A DNA stretch of 64,000 bases from Plantago major (GCA_026545765.1 CM048843.1:9075501-9139500); one strand, 5' to 3'; numbered from the stretch's first letter, positions 21,415 through 33,169 are shown. Notes: generated by a model not told the origin, from the letters alone. Numbers and translations: made by a program.

Positions 21415-21558
21415 GCCAAATCCCCCATGGAATTGTGGATTGCAAGGAACTTAAAGGAATTGATTTAAGTAAGAACAACATAAGTGGATCCATTCCACGA
21501 AGCATTGGAAATTTGACCATGCTGCAATACTTTGATGTTGGGGAGAATAGCCTGACAG
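21415..21558 (+). CDS. LRR module exon 1 of 7 (144 bp), unit B
   Basis: TTTTTAG acceptor at 21414 and ACAG/GTACG donor at 21558 bound 144 bp, encoding two 24-residue LRRs (GQIPHGIVDCKELKGIDLS, then GSIPRSIGNLTMLQYFDV). Phase 1 at both ends. The intron before it contains the TTTTGATGAAAATGA motif also found before other modules. Confidence 0.82.
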
Positions 21559-21997
21559 GTACGCCCTTTATAATAGCTTTATTCTATTTTTCCCCTCTCA
21601 CTGATTTGTCCTTTTTTGGATTAATTAATGAATAAATGAAAATATTTCTTTGGAACGGAGGGAGTGCAGTCTTTTTTTTGGAACTTTTACCGAAGCCAGG
21701 AATATTTCTCGTTAGTGCACTCATTTAAGCCATACACACATAGACCAGAAATGAAACACCGCGCTATGCGGCCATCTATATGTCCTAAAAAAGCAATTGT
21801 TGTTTATTGAGATGGTCACTTCAATATGAATTATCAAATTCTCGAAAGTCATGCAACCTTCCATATTAATTTTTTTTCCTTCAAGAATAGTAGAATGATA
21901 TAAAATGTTGACAGATACAACATTGTTAATATTATTTAAAACATCATACTATTATTTTGAAAATATGGATCCATATCTTTTAAAGGTTACATACTTA
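21559..21997. other. Intron-like sequence after module exon of unit B
   Basis: AT-rich non-coding sequence. A piece reading GGAACGGAGGGAGTGCAG near 21653 looks like the end of a Stowaway-type element whose other end I cannot place. No gene. Confidence 0.4.
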
Positions 21998-22120
21998 GGC
22001 TTTGTTCTCTTCATCTGCAACTCCATTCAGTTCAGTTTAGTACAGTTCAGTTCAGATTTGATTAGCTCAATTTTATACTACACTTCAGTTTTGTTCTGTT
22101 CAGACGAAGAGAACAGGGCC
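21998..22120. mobile_element. Short Harbinger-type MITE, 123 bp
   Basis: Ends GGCTTTGTTCTCTTCATCTG and GGCCCTGTTCTCTTCGTCTG (complement of the right end) form inverted repeats; TTA flanks both sides (21995-21997 and 22121-22123). It is a small relative of 18627-19278. Confidence 0.85.
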
Positions 22121-22506
22121 TTACTAGTAACTATACGTAATAATTATTTCATTAATATAATTATATATATAATTATTAATAAATAAATACTATTCGAGCC
22201 GATCTTCCCCATATTTGAACTCTGCTAAACACAATTATGGAGCTATAATTTAAGCTTAAATTTGTTTGAACTTCCTGTATTTACCAAGTCGAGCCCTAAG
22301 ACCATCCACTATGGTGACCAATTTTTTGGTCGAGTCAGGCGACCCTCTCCATGACCAAAAACTGCCACTGTGGTAGCGGTTGTGGGTTTGGTCGCCGGAA
22401 TTTTTTTTTGGTATATATATATATATTTTTAATAATTTTTTAAGTTAGAATATTGAAACGCCTCGTGAAAATGATGTTTTTATTGAAAGGAAAATGGATT
22501 CAAAAG

Positions 22507-23774
22507 TTATAAACAACACACCAATGTAAATACAAAATGTACACAACTAAAACAAACACAAATCCAATCACAACTTGAAGACATGAACTCAACTTTCAAC
22601 AATTCAAACACGCGTCGAGTCTCAGCCGTCATGGTGTTCGGATCTTGTTGGCTCAGGTTAAGGAACATCTGCAACCGTTGAGCCCTGGCCAATTTAAGAT
22701 TACCTTGAGCGATTATTCTGGCTTCCTCCGCCTTTTTTGTCGCCCTCTCTTCCGAGTCTCGCCTCTCTCCAGCCTCCATTCTCTCCGCTCAATCGCCTTG
22801 TTGAGCATACTCATCTTTGAAGTTAGCAAATAGCTCACCCATGTCGCTTGAGAAGAGGAGTCGACTTCCCACTACGTTGCTTGTTCTATCACGCCCCATG
22901 GGACGCTTTTGATCCAAGATTACTTTCATCGGCCAAACGCACACGCTTGCGGAGCTACCCCACTTGCGCCATTTCTTCAAAGACCGCCTTCATCGTCGGC
23001 CATTTCATGAATTTCGAAGGTCGGAACTGGCTTGTCCTTAGGACCATCGTAATTCATTTTTCTTTGCCACTCTGGGTATTCCCTCATGGATTCCCAGCAG
23101 TGAATCAAGTCGAAGTCCTCTCCTCTCAGATGTGAGGACCTGTATATATATTGAGTGTGCATAATTAATTACGTCGTCCTCGTTGTGACCACTCTGTATC
23201 CCAACTTGACGATAAGCCTCATCGTAAGTACTCACCCACATGTTAACACAAGGCTTGATTCGGTTCCATCTACCCCGTAGCGAACTTCTGGTTCGAGCTC
23301 GTCGATTACGCATGTTGTCCGACCTTGCCTCGTTCCACTTATATAAAATGGCCCTGGTGAACATAGTGGTGTACTTCATATTCATCCCGACAATGGGATC
23401 TTCACTCACTGCCATGAACATGGAAATGAGTGCAAGCTCTTCCTCTGTCGAGAATTTCTTCGGCTCTTCATCGTCAACTTGGGTGCCGGCGGCGGATGCG
23501 GCCTTCTTTGCACCTTTCTTTACTCTGGCTTTCTCCTTTCCCTTGGATTGTGTTGGTGGTGGTGGTGATGGTTGAGTCTCCGGGACAGTTTTCGGGACAT
23601 CGTAATTGGGAGGGCGGTATGCATCGGGGGAAGATATGGATCGTACGGAGTGTTTGGGTTGGAGATTGGGGTGGTGGACGATTGACTACTACGACCCAAT
23701 GATTCCAGGTAGAGTTGGAATTGCCGGGACTCGTTTTGCATCAACCACCTAGCAAAAGAGTCGTTCGGATCCAT
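22507..23774 (-). pseudogene. Harbinger ORF1 (Myb/SANT-like DNA-binding protein), frameshifted
   Basis: ATG at 23774 (MDPNDSFARWLMQ), 110 bp after a TATA box. Next come a Ser/Pro-rich region, then a Myb/SANT-like trihelix (ALISMFMAVSEDPIVG, LRGRWNRIKPCVNMW, then SGHNEDDVINYAHSIY) and a C-terminal coiled coil (RATKKAEEARIIAQGN). Proteins of this type in databases are often labelled 'glutathione S-transferase T3-like' or NAM-associated; in Ping/Pong elements they assist the transposase. Frame changes: loss of one C in a run near 23626-23630, a slip in a GAGAGGAGAGG repeat near 23125, and another near 22980. Confidence 0.8.
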
Positions 23775-23885
23775 GTCGGGAGAATGAGATTTTTTGGAAG
23801 GATTTAATTTTAAGAGTGTTTTGAGTTTAGTAGAGAGAAAGAAGGGCGATTTTGGAGGTGTGAAGAAACATATCAAGACTGGTCT

Positions 23886-23895
23886 CTATTTATAG
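23886..23895 (-). promoter_or_regulatory. TATA box of the Harbinger ORF1 gene
   Basis: The minus strand reads CTATAAATAG about 110 bp before the ORF1 start codon, at the usual distance for a plant core promoter plus short leader. Confidence 0.55.
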
Positions 23896-24397
23896 ATCTC
23901 GAAAAAATATGGCCGTTGTTATTTTTTTTAATTTCAAAATTAAAAAAAAAAGATAAAACAAATAAATTTGTCCGGTTCAATCAGGACCGGACAAGTGTCA
24001 CCAGCCTGTTGGCCCCAACGGCAATTCTCCAAGCCGCTGGGCGACTTGGAGAGTTTTGGGGGGCTCCGCCGCCCATAAGGCGGTCTGCTCGGTCATGAAC
24101 GTTGTTTCAAGAATCATGAAGGCACGACCGCCCATAGTGGGCGGTCTAACTACTTGCAAGCTTGAAGTCCTAGTCTAACACAGTACAAAATTGAAGCAAA
24201 ATTAATGCTACTGCATTACATATTCAATACCCATTGGCCATTGCCATGATATGATAGAACATATGGCGGCCGTTCATTCTCTCTCTTTTTTTTTTTTTTT
24301 TTATTTTTTAAATAAAGGTCTTACATACACCCTTGAACTAAACAACATACAGATAAACAAGCATAGTCAAACAATTAAAACAAAGGGTGAATTTCAT

Positions 24398-25333
24398 TTG
24401 ATACCCTGCTAGATGTCACAATTACACATTAGTCTCTATTGTTTGATTTATTACATCTTGGTCCAAAATAACCATATGGGTTTGACCAAGACAAAAACCA
24501 CCTTCCTAGTTGGAATTTTTTAGTACAGGTGTAAAAAGAAATTTGAAAAGGTAAAAACTTAATATTGAAAAGACAAATAAAAAACAACACCCTTCTTCTT
24601 CTTCTTCTTCTTCTTCTTCTTCTTCTTCTTCTTCTTCTTCTTCTTCAACCCCACCAACCACCATAACCCACCAACTCCAATCAACAACCACCACCAACCC
24701 CAATGCACCGCCATTAGAGTCTGGATTGAGCTCCATTGAAGTCTGACGGAGCTCCGCATCAACTCAAATTGAGTCAGAATTGCGCTTCTCGGAGATGTAT
24801 GCTTTTCTGGCAGTTTTGTAAATGGAGCTGTTTTGGAACTCCAATATTGGGGCTTTTTTGAGCTCTGATTGAAGATTTAATGGAGCTCTAAAGTGTGTGC
24901 ATTTGAGACTCATTTGAAGCTTGAAATGGATCTCTAACGGAGATTGCATTTTTAGGTTTTCATTTGGAAATTAGAAATTCTTAAGGGGTTATTTTACAAT
25001 TTTTTTTGGGATAAGTTTGCAATAAAAGAAGAGTTTGAGAGTGATCTAAAAAATTATTTGGGGTCATTTTATAAAGAAATGAAAGTTTATAATAAAAAGG
25101 CAAACTATTTGAAAGTTTAATTACATAGGTCTATTGTACAATAATTAATTAATTATAAAGAGTTTAAGAAAATAAATTAGAAAGGCCTAGAACCACATAG
25201 TGGTTTGCCAAATCAACAAAACCACCGTCCATGTCATGATTGATTTGACTTATCTGTAATTGTTGAAATATATTTGGATGTCATTGTAATTGTTCAAACA
25301 ACATGGACTAATGTGAGAAGAGGGCATCTATAT
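24398..25333. mobile_element. MULE-like element with inverted arms (family 2)
   Basis: Left arm (about 24398-24500) and right arm (about 25225-25333) are inverted relatives: both read CACATTAGTC then TTGTTTGA then CATC, and both have a CAAAACCACC-like segment further in. The interior includes a (CTT)n run and GAGCTC-rich sequence. The right half is repeated at 17133-17575. No transposase. The exact ends are uncertain. Confidence 0.55.
24592..24646. repeat. (CTT)n microsatellite
   Basis: About eighteen CTT/TTC units. The long poly-Glu or poly-Lys frames read through it on the minus strand are artefacts. Confidence 0.95.
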
Positions 25334-26128
25334 CTCATTGTACTAATCTCAGTACACCATTACAAATCTAACAAGTGACATAATCAAATAATTAAAAATT
25401 AATTGATAAATAGCTTTAACAATTTAGATAATTTTGAAAATACAAATTACACGAAATTGTAAAACTCACCTCCTAAATATGAAGTTTACATTTTAAACCT
25501 TAATATCTCTTTCTTTTCCAAACCTCCCACCTCCAACACACCACCACCATGGTGTCCGGAGCTCCGGTCATCGGAATTTTTTTTAAAATTTTTTTCTTAA
25601 AAAAATCTTCCATGGAGCTTCGATCAAAGCTTGAGCTGAGCTTCCATGGAGCTTTGAAGCTCCATGGAAGCACAGAGCTTCGTCCATGGAAGCACGCTTC
25701 CATGGAGGAGACGAACCAGATCAACAGAGCTTCCTTGCTTCCATTGGAGACGATGGACTAGATCTGGTCCGTCTCCATGGAAGCTCATGGAAGAACGGAG
25801 AAGCTCCAACCGTTCAGACCTTCCTCTAGACGGAGTTTCAGTCATTTTTTTTTTTTGTATTTTGTGAATATTTTAATAATGTATGGTTACTTTTAGCTTT
25901 ATTTTAGGTATATTTTGTTAAGTTTAAAACATATAGGGTGTTAAGTAATTTGTTGTTATTAGATTTTTAATTATCATGCGACATAGCGCGACCTTATTAT
26001 GCGAAGTGCGACGCCATGTCGCATTAATAAAAAATGAAGGGTTGTGATTCAATTTTGAATTGGTTTTATGGTTTAGATTTTAGTACTAATATTAGTACAA
26101 CGCGACAATACTAAAGTTAGCCATCCAA
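25334..26128. mobile_element. MULE-like element (family 1, short copy)
   Basis: The left arm, from the TTGTACTAATCTCAGTACACC region, and the right arm, ending GTACAACGCGACAATACTAAA, are inverted relatives of the arms of 31647-36076. The interior carries many CCATGGAAGCT and GAGCTTC motifs in both orientations. No transposase. The left boundary abuts the family-2 element. Confidence 0.6.
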
Positions 26129-26453
26129 CAAAAGATACAACTTGGTAGCTCCCTACGACAAAAGAAAGCTGGCCTAATCTTGCTAACAAAAATAAGGTCT
26201 GAGCCTGTCGCAATTTGTTGCGGTTGGGGTGACTCAATGACTCAATTGATTAAAAGGGGTGAAAACATACTCTTGGTCACATATTCAAGTCCCATGGGTA
26301 ACGAATTTATGTGATTTATGCTATATAAGAGCAACTTGTGGTTGTTGTTTAATTTAGCTTACGTGGTTTGCGGGCTATTCTAAGGAACGGATTGCTAGGT
26401 TATTCATATCACGGATTACCAGTTGGAACCTAGCGTCCCAACAGAAACTAGCA
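26129..26453. repeat. SINE-like segment and LTR relic end in unit C
   Basis: 26228-26295 resembles a tRNA-derived SINE head: a degenerate A box (GACTCAATTGATTAA) and B box (ATTCAAGTCCC). From about 26385 to 26453 lies the end of the LTR relic also present at 17776-17941 (ATTACCAGTTGGAACC, ending CCCAACA). No gene. Confidence 0.4.
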
Positions 26454-27891
26454 AAACGGTAGAATTTCTGGAAAAAAGTTACTAATTTCCAACAATGCCT
26501 ATTCCAATCTACACTAGGTAAAAGTAAAGACTGAGAGAATGAGTCAATCAACTCCACATAGCAATTGACTCATGAAGTCAAATTAAATTAAACCATTAAA
26601 TTTAACACAAATTCTTAAAAGATACGTGTATTAGTGATTTATTAAGAATATGTAATGTTTCAAACAATATCAGTAATGTTTTATAAGTGTACATTTCATG
26701 TTTCTTTGCCTCTTTTAATCTCTACATAACACCGTCTCACACATGAGACTTGCTCTAAATTTAAATCGAAGCATGGGTTTTTTTGATATATCTTATCACT
26801 TCTGCAGAATATTCGCCATTCAATTGTCTCTAAAATACTATTTAATTAATAAATTCTATTTTAGAGACGGATATTCTGTTGCTAATTGATTCCGTTGCAT
26901 ATCCGTATCTAAATGCTTGGAAAAAAATATTAAAATTTAATTAATTAATTTATTAAGGCAGCTTAATCCGTACATAATTAATTCCGTGCCAATTTGGTAT
27001 CTAGTCCGTCCCTAAATGTTCGAGCTATTTTTTTGAAAGTCCTTTTGGAACGGAATTAGATATGGAAATGTGTTTTGTGGCAAAATCCATTCCCATTCAG
27101 TCTTAATCCGTTCCTCTATGTGTGGTCTTCTCTGTATCCGTTCCTAATTAGGAACAAAATAATTCGGTGCTTAAAATCCGTTTCCCGTTTAAAAATTTCT
27201 TGTAGTGAACGGGAAAACGAAACTGATAGAAAGTTAGATCGGGCCATGGGCTACTTAAATCTGCAATCTGATTTAGAATTGGTGGTCGGACGGCGAAGTA
27301 ACGACCGATTTAGTGGTAAGATAGTGGTCTTAGAGAGAGAATGAAAGAAAGTGGAAGAAAATCCTTTAAAAAGACCGTTTATACTAAAACCATTTCAGAA
27401 TCCGGACCAATTCATAAAAAATTCACCCGCAATCCGAATCAAGGGAAAATGTTAAAATTCACAAATATAAACCATTAACAATTTCTATGTGAAACTAGAT
27501 GGACTTTTTTACTATCACAAATTAGTATTATTACTACTTTATAAGGTTTTTTAAATATCTTAAAACTTGTGAAGATTAGTCGTCCAATGATTTATGTGGC
27601 TGAGAGAAAATTTGCTATCCTTCCATCGGTTTGGCCTTTTGTATTATTTTCCAAACGTGAGACACATTTCACAGTGTAATTAGAGAGACTCAGCAAGTCA
27701 AGATATAAACCATTCTTTCATTCATTACATATACCGTCCACCAATTTGGCCACTTGTAGGTATTATTTTCCAAGCATAAGACACAATTTTTTCCGAGTGT
27801 ACTACAGAAAGAGGTGCTTATTTATTTCACAGACTTGCATTGCTAAAACGAAGAGGTGCTTCTTTATTTCTTTCATTCCCAAATTCATTAC
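26454..27891 (+). other. 5' flank of LRR unit C
   Basis: Collinear with 17942-20065 but without the 652-bp MITE, which marks the insertion in B as younger than the duplication. Contains the CACTA-like relic ending TTCTTGTAGTG at 27207 and the conserved 27208-27891 leader region. No gene. Confidence 0.6.
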
Positions 27892-28679
27892 ATGAGAAAA
27901 TTAATAAGCATGGTTATCTATGGAGCTCAGTACTTGTTTGCTCTTGCACTTTTTATCTTGCTCCAATGTACAAATATCAAAGTCACAGCCCAATCAACTA
28001 GTATTACCACTGATCAATTAGCGCTTATGGCGTTGAAATCCCAACTCAACTTGAACTCTTCTCACATCCTATTTTCAAACTGGTCTCGTTCCACCCCTGT
28101 TTGCACATGGATTGGAATTTCTTGCGGTTCTCGCCATCACAGGGTGACCGCACTTGATATTTCATCCATGGGAGTCGCTGGAAACTTGCCTCCGGAAATA
28201 GGGAATCTCTCGTTCATTGCTTCGATTAACTTGAGCTACAATAGCTTTCAAGGAAGCCTGCCCCAAGAAATGTCTCGGCTGCGAAGATTGCAAGTTATTG
28301 ATTTCACTGTATGGGGAAGTACCAAAAGAGATTGCAAGTGTGTATACATTGCAGTTTCTGTTTTTGCAATTCAATCAATTTAGTGGTGTCTTCCCAATGG
28401 AAGTGTTCAACATTTCCAACTTGAAAATTCTAGCTCTTAAAGGGAATAACTTTACAGGTGAACTGCCTGCCGATTTATGCCGAGGCCGCGATTCTAGACT
28501 CCAAGGTTTGTCCCTGTCTTCGAATGAGCTAGGAGGCCAAATCCCATCGAGCATTTCTGAGTGCTCACAACTTAGCATTCTTTCATTGTCATATAACAAG
28601 TTTACTGGCCCCATACCAAACCAAATCGGCAACCTAACGGCGTTGGAATTCTTATATCTTGGAGAAAATCAGCTGACAG
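27892..28679 (+). pseudogene. LRR receptor, unit C, first exon with 155-bp deletion
   Basis: From the ATG at 27892 the protein is nearly identical to unit B through the signal peptide, N-cap and first LRRs up to RLQVIDF (28304). There a deletion equivalent to 20481-20635 of unit B joins two TTCA repeats. 155 bp is not a multiple of three, so the frame shifts and stops at 28381. The LRR frame resumes in another register (LYGEVPKEIASVYTLQFLFL) and is open to the donor at 28679 (ACAG/GTATTG). The exon can splice in phase to 29000, but the protein from this start is truncated. Confidence 0.85.
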
Positions 28680-28999
28680 GTATTGAATTTATTAACTCGA
28701 ATTTTCATACATGCATGATCTATTTTAGTCTAGATGAAAAATGGTATTATATATATGGGTGAAAATATTCTTGTAAAAATTATGATTTTCATTTATGTGG
28801 GGGAAAAAATCATATTCCCGTAATTTAGTGTTTCACATGCTCACCAATTATAGAAAACAATTGTAGTAAATTGCTAATTAGGTATTTGTTAGGATTGTTA
28901 CGAACATGATATCACAAATTTATTACTACCAGCTGATGCACTTTCAAAATATTCAAATGTACGTTTTAACTCAATTATTTTCATTTGTAACTTTTTTAG

Positions 29000-29143
29000 G
29001 CCAAATCCCATATGAAATTGGAGATTGCAAGAAACTTGAATTAATGAATTTAGGTCCAAACAACATAAGCGGATCCATTCCACTAAGCATTGGAAATTTA
29101 ACCATGCTACAAGTGCTTTATCTTTGGGAAAATAGCCTAACAG
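29000..29143 (+). CDS. LRR module exon 2 of 7 (144 bp)
   Basis: Acceptor TTTTTTAG at 28999, donor ACAG/GTACG at 29143, phase 1-1. Encodes GQIPYEIGDCKKLELMNL and GSIPLSIGNLTMLQVLYL. First of three modules in a close tandem array, with starts spaced 337 and 307 bp; the introns are also similar to each other. Confidence 0.82.
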
Positions 29144-29336
29144 GTACGTTAGTCTCACTCGGTTTTTTGCCTTCTCATTTGTCTTCTCCATGGAAGAGTA
29201 TTTATAACCGTATTTGTAGGCGGATTAATTGTTATACTCCGGTCTAGTTTTTCTATTAAATTTAAACATTGTTCAAACTCAATTTTTCCGGTTTGTAACT
29301 TTTTTTACCTTCCTTTTGACGAAAATGAAAATTAAG

Positions 29337-29480
29337 GCCAAATCCCAGATGAAATTGGGGAATGGAAGGAACTTGAATATATTAGTTTTTCTGTGAACAA
29401 CATTAGAGGATCCATTCCACGAAGCATTGGAAATTTGACGAGGCTGCATCAATTTGAAGTTTGGGGTAATAGCCTGACAG
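29337..29480 (+). CDS. LRR module exon 3 of 7 (144 bp)
   Basis: Bounded by AAG at 29336 (a weaker acceptor than the TAG/CAG of the others) and ACAG/GTACG at 29480. Two open LRRs: GQIPDEIGEWKELEYISFS and GSIPRSIGNLTRLHQFEV. Phase 1-1. It has Trp in place of the conserved Cys (DCKEL becomes EWKEL). Confidence 0.8.
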
Positions 29481-29643
29481 GTACGTTAGCTTCACTCGGA
29501 TTTCTGCACTCTAACTGTATTTGTAGACGGATTAATTGTTATACTACATTCTACATTTTCTATCAAATAATGTTCAAACTCAAAATTTTCCATCTGTGAC
29601 TTCCCCCCCTTTTTCGTTCATTTTGATGAAAATGAAAATTCAG

Positions 29644-29787
29644 GCCAAATCCCAGATGAAATTGGAAATTGCAAGGAACTTGAAGATATTCATTTAGGTG
29701 CAAACAACATTAGCGGATCAATTCCACGAAGCATTGGAAATTTAACAGTGCTGCAAAACTTTTTTGTTTTTGATAATAGACTGACAG
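29644..29787 (+). CDS. LRR module exon 4 of 7 (144 bp)
   Basis: Acceptor TTCAG at 29643, donor ACAG/GTACG at 29787. Two open LRRs: GQIPDEIGNCKELEDIHL and GSIPRSIGNLTVLQNFFV. Phase 1-1. Third member of the tight tandem array. Confidence 0.82.
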
Positions 29788-31424
29788 GTACGTTAATTCA
29801 CTCGACTTTCTGCCCTCTCATTTGTCTTCTCCATTGAAGAGTTGTAACCGTATTTGTAGCCGGATGAATTGTTGTACTACAGTTTAGTTTTTGAAAAGAA
29901 ATTGCATTAGCTATATACTATGCATCTAGGTCTTTTTTTCCAAAGTATGATTTTTGCTACCTATTATTATACTTCATTTGTATCGTAAAACTTTATATAT
30001 TACGGTTAACACGTGTTTAGTTAAAAATTTAAAATTAAATAATGAAATATGAAAATGTGGGTAAATATGTATACTTTTAGTGGGAAATGTAAGATTTTTA
30101 ATTATTTGTTAGACGTGAGATAGCTTCTATTTTTAATAATGTAAAAGATTTTATTTGACAGTTAAACATTAGACCATTTTCAACAATCACACCCCATCGC
30201 ACCATCTCTTTCTGACACGTCAGCATTACACTAACATCAAACACACCAAACTCTTCATCTCTAACCAAACTCTATCAAACCCAACTTTCTTTTTTTATTT
30301 TCCATTTCTTTTAAAACTACACTATTCGTTTCCCATTTCTTTTAAAACTTCATACTATTTTAAATGTCGTTAATTAATTTAAATGCTATTGAATAAAAAA
30401 ATTCAAAGGTTACATTACCTTAAAAATAAAAAATGCAATACTTGAGAACAACACTTGAGAGAAAAATTATACTACATTAAATTAAAATCCTACATAAATA
30501 ATACTATTAATCCTCCTTCGAGTCCTCTTTTTTAAATTTTAAAAGACGTGTTTTTACATTACATTAAATTTTATTAGGAAAGAATATGAAAACAATTAAA
30601 TAATTATTAGAAATGGAAAATGAAAACGAAAAAGGAGAAAGAAAATGGAATCAACAGAAACAAAAGGAAGGAAGAAAGAAAGAACGTGTACAGCCAAATT
30701 AGAGTAGTAGTAAAAGAAAAGAAAAACAGAATTAAAAAAGTTAAAAAGTATTACAAATATATAAAGTTATATAGGTTGGAATTGGTTGGATGAGATAATT
30801 GTAAAGTCTAACTGAGTGTTTGTTTCTGAATTTGAATTGAGTTTTGAATTGATAAATAGTAACTAAATTGGAATTGTGTTTTGTGTTTGTTGTTAAATTG
30901 TAATATTTATAGGTTTTGTATGATATTTGAATAGGTTTTGTAAGAATGTGTAAGAGAGATGTAAGAATGAAATGATAAATAATCGAGTTTTAAATTGAGT
31001 TTTGAATTGATAAATAGTAGCACAGTACATAATTGAGAAACAAACACGAAATTGTTTCAAACTCAATTTGAGTTGATAAACAAACCCTCGGATGCTTTCA
31101 GTATTTGTCCCCACTCACTAAATGTGATCACCTTTTAACCCATGTAATTTAATTAGGGAAAATCCATTCTGACACTTGTCCTTCTAATTTTGGTAATCTC
31201 TTCTGTGAGCGTCTAATTTAATGCACTGAATTTATTAATTGGAGTTTTCTTACAAGATCTCTCATCCAGAATATTAACTTAACAAGATTTGGTGATTTTA
31301 CATTTTTACTATATGTTACCCAGGATCGTTAAACACCCTGGGACAACATAACTAATGAAATGTGCACTTTCAGAATATTCCCTGCATAAATATTTTCTAT
31401 CAACATGTCCAACTCTTTTTTTAG
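29788..31424. other. Long intron or intergenic region with MITE-like inserts
   Basis: No coding sequence. 30170-30790 is a T-rich then A-rich block starting GACCATTTTCAACAATC that may be a MITE. 30814-31088 has inverted ends (GTGTTTGTTTCTGAATTTG and GGGTTTGTTTATCAACTC) and an internal repeat of GAGTTTTGAATTGATAAATA, so it looks like another MITE. From 31250 the sequence resembles the pre-exon region before other modules (ACTTTCAGAATATTC). Confidence 0.45.
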
Positions 31425-31568
31425 GTCAAATTCCATATGGAATTGGGAATTGCAAGGAACTTGAATATATTCGTTTAAATGGGAACATTATAAGCGGATC
31501 CATTCCAAGAAGCATTGGAAATTTGACCATGATGCAACATTTTAAAGTTTGGGGTAATAGCATCACAG
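31425..31568 (+). CDS. LRR module exon 5 of 7 (144 bp)
   Basis: Acceptor TTTTTTTAG at 31424, donor ACAG/GTACG at 31568, phase 1-1. Encodes GQIPYGIGNCKELEYIRL and GSIPRSIGNLTMMQHFKV. The MULE at 31647 is inserted in the intron just downstream. Confidence 0.82.
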
Positions 31569-32393
31569 GTACGTTAGCGTTCACTGATAAATTTATGCCC
31601 TCACATTTGTCTTGTTCATTGAACTGTATTTGTAGGTTACTAGATTGGGCTTGACTAATTTCAATACTATGTCGTATTACACTAACATTAGTATACCATT
31701 TAAAATATGACAAATGTCATAATTAAATAATTAAAAATTAATTTATAAACTAATTTGATAATATAAACTGTTTTAAAAATATAAATTACAAAAAATTACA
31801 AAACACAACCTCCTAAATATTATCTTTATATTTTGAATCATAAATTTCTACTTCTTCTCCAAAATCACCACCACAATCTCCTCCCCACTTATTCACAACC
31901 CACCAAACCACCACCACTTTTTATTTTGTTAATTTTGCAAAAATAAAATGGAAACTTGGAGTAAATTCGAAGAAGAGTTTCCATGGGAGCACTTTTTCGA
32001 GCTTCCATGGGAGCTCGAAAAGAGCTCCAGTGAAAGCTCGAAAACGAGCTCCATTGGAAGCTCGAAAACGAGCTCAAGTAGAAGCTCCGAAAAGCTTCCA
32101 TGTAAGCTCTTAAAATATCCCAACTCGGAATTGGGTTTCATGTTTGGCTTCGAATTATTGGTTGTGGATGACTGATTTTGTGTTGTTTGAATGGAGGGTG
32201 ATTGTTAGTATAAGATTTCGAACCTTAGCTTTGATCGGGAATAGACTAAATCGAGTTAGAAAACTTTTTGAAATTTACAGGGACTTAACTGAAAGTTTGC
32301 AGAAACTAAAAGGACCTTCATTTGAGAATTTGGGTTGGGCCAGGGTTTTTTGCGAAATTTGACTCGTCATAACTTGTGACTTACGCTGATTAA

Positions 32394-33140
32394 GGCCATC
32401 TCCAGCAGTTGCAACTCTCTGCAACCCACTCTCTCCACCACGTCAGCATTCCACTCACTACAACTCACTTTGCAACTCTTCACAATTTTCTACTCCAACA
32501 ATGAGGCCCAAAATCTATTTTCTTTTAACATTTCTTTCAAATTTAATTATTCTTTTCATTTTCTTTTCTCATTTCCTTTTAAACTTTATTCTTGACTTTA
32601 TTTTAAATGTAGTTAATTAATTATAACAAAATCACATTAATTTTTTTAAAATACATTACTTGAAATTAAAAATTACATTACTTAAAAAAAACTACAATAC
32701 TTAAAATTGAAAATTACAATACTTGAAATTGAAAATTAAAATAATTGAAAATGAAAATTACAACAATTAAAATACTACATTTTACAAGTGTGATTTTAAT
32801 ATGTATTTTAAATTTTAGAAGTAATGTATAAGTATATTTCTATTGCTACATATAATTATTATCATATAGAAATATTCAAGAAAAATAAAAAATAATAAAA
32901 AAAGATAAAAGTAGAAAAGGAATAGAAATAAGAAAAATAAAAAGAGAAATAAAAATAAATCATATATAAAGAAACAAGAAAAGAAAATAAAAAACAAAAA
33001 AAAATTTAAAAAAGGATTTGGGGCACTTAGGGCGCAGCCCAGCGCCCCAAATTTGAGCCTTGCTTTGGGACTCTGTTGGAGTCCCAAAGCAAGGCCCATC
33101 AGTGTTGCAACTGGCTGTTGCAACACTGATGGGGAACGCC
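32394..33140. mobile_element. Harbinger-type MITE, 747 bp, nested in the MULE
   Basis: Ends GGCCATCTCCAGCAGTTGC and GGCGTTCCCCATCAGTGTT (complement of the right end) with TAA on both sides (32391-32393 and 33141-33143). Near the right end it has hairpins GGGCGCAGCCCAGCGCCCC and a GTCCCAAAGC inverted pair. The body is A-rich. The truncated relative at 16761-17132 is in the other orientation. Confidence 0.8.
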
Positions 33141-33169
33141 TAAAAGAAGCAGGGTTAAACTTATCAATA

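Larger units (their letters stand above)
22300..24146 (-). mobile_element. PIF/Harbinger element with ORF1 only (Ping/Pong-like deletion derivative)
   Basis: Inverted ends GACCATCCACTATGG (22300) and GACCGCCCACTATGG (complement of the end at 24146) with target duplication TAA (22297-22299 and 24147-24149). It encodes a decayed Myb/SANT-like ORF1 protein on the minus strand but no DDE transposase. It therefore would have depended on a transposase supplied elsewhere. Confidence 0.9.

Noticed and set aside
24506..24762. Poly-Glu and poly-Lys ORFs on the minus strand
   Set aside because: Translation of the (CTT)n microsatellite in two frames.
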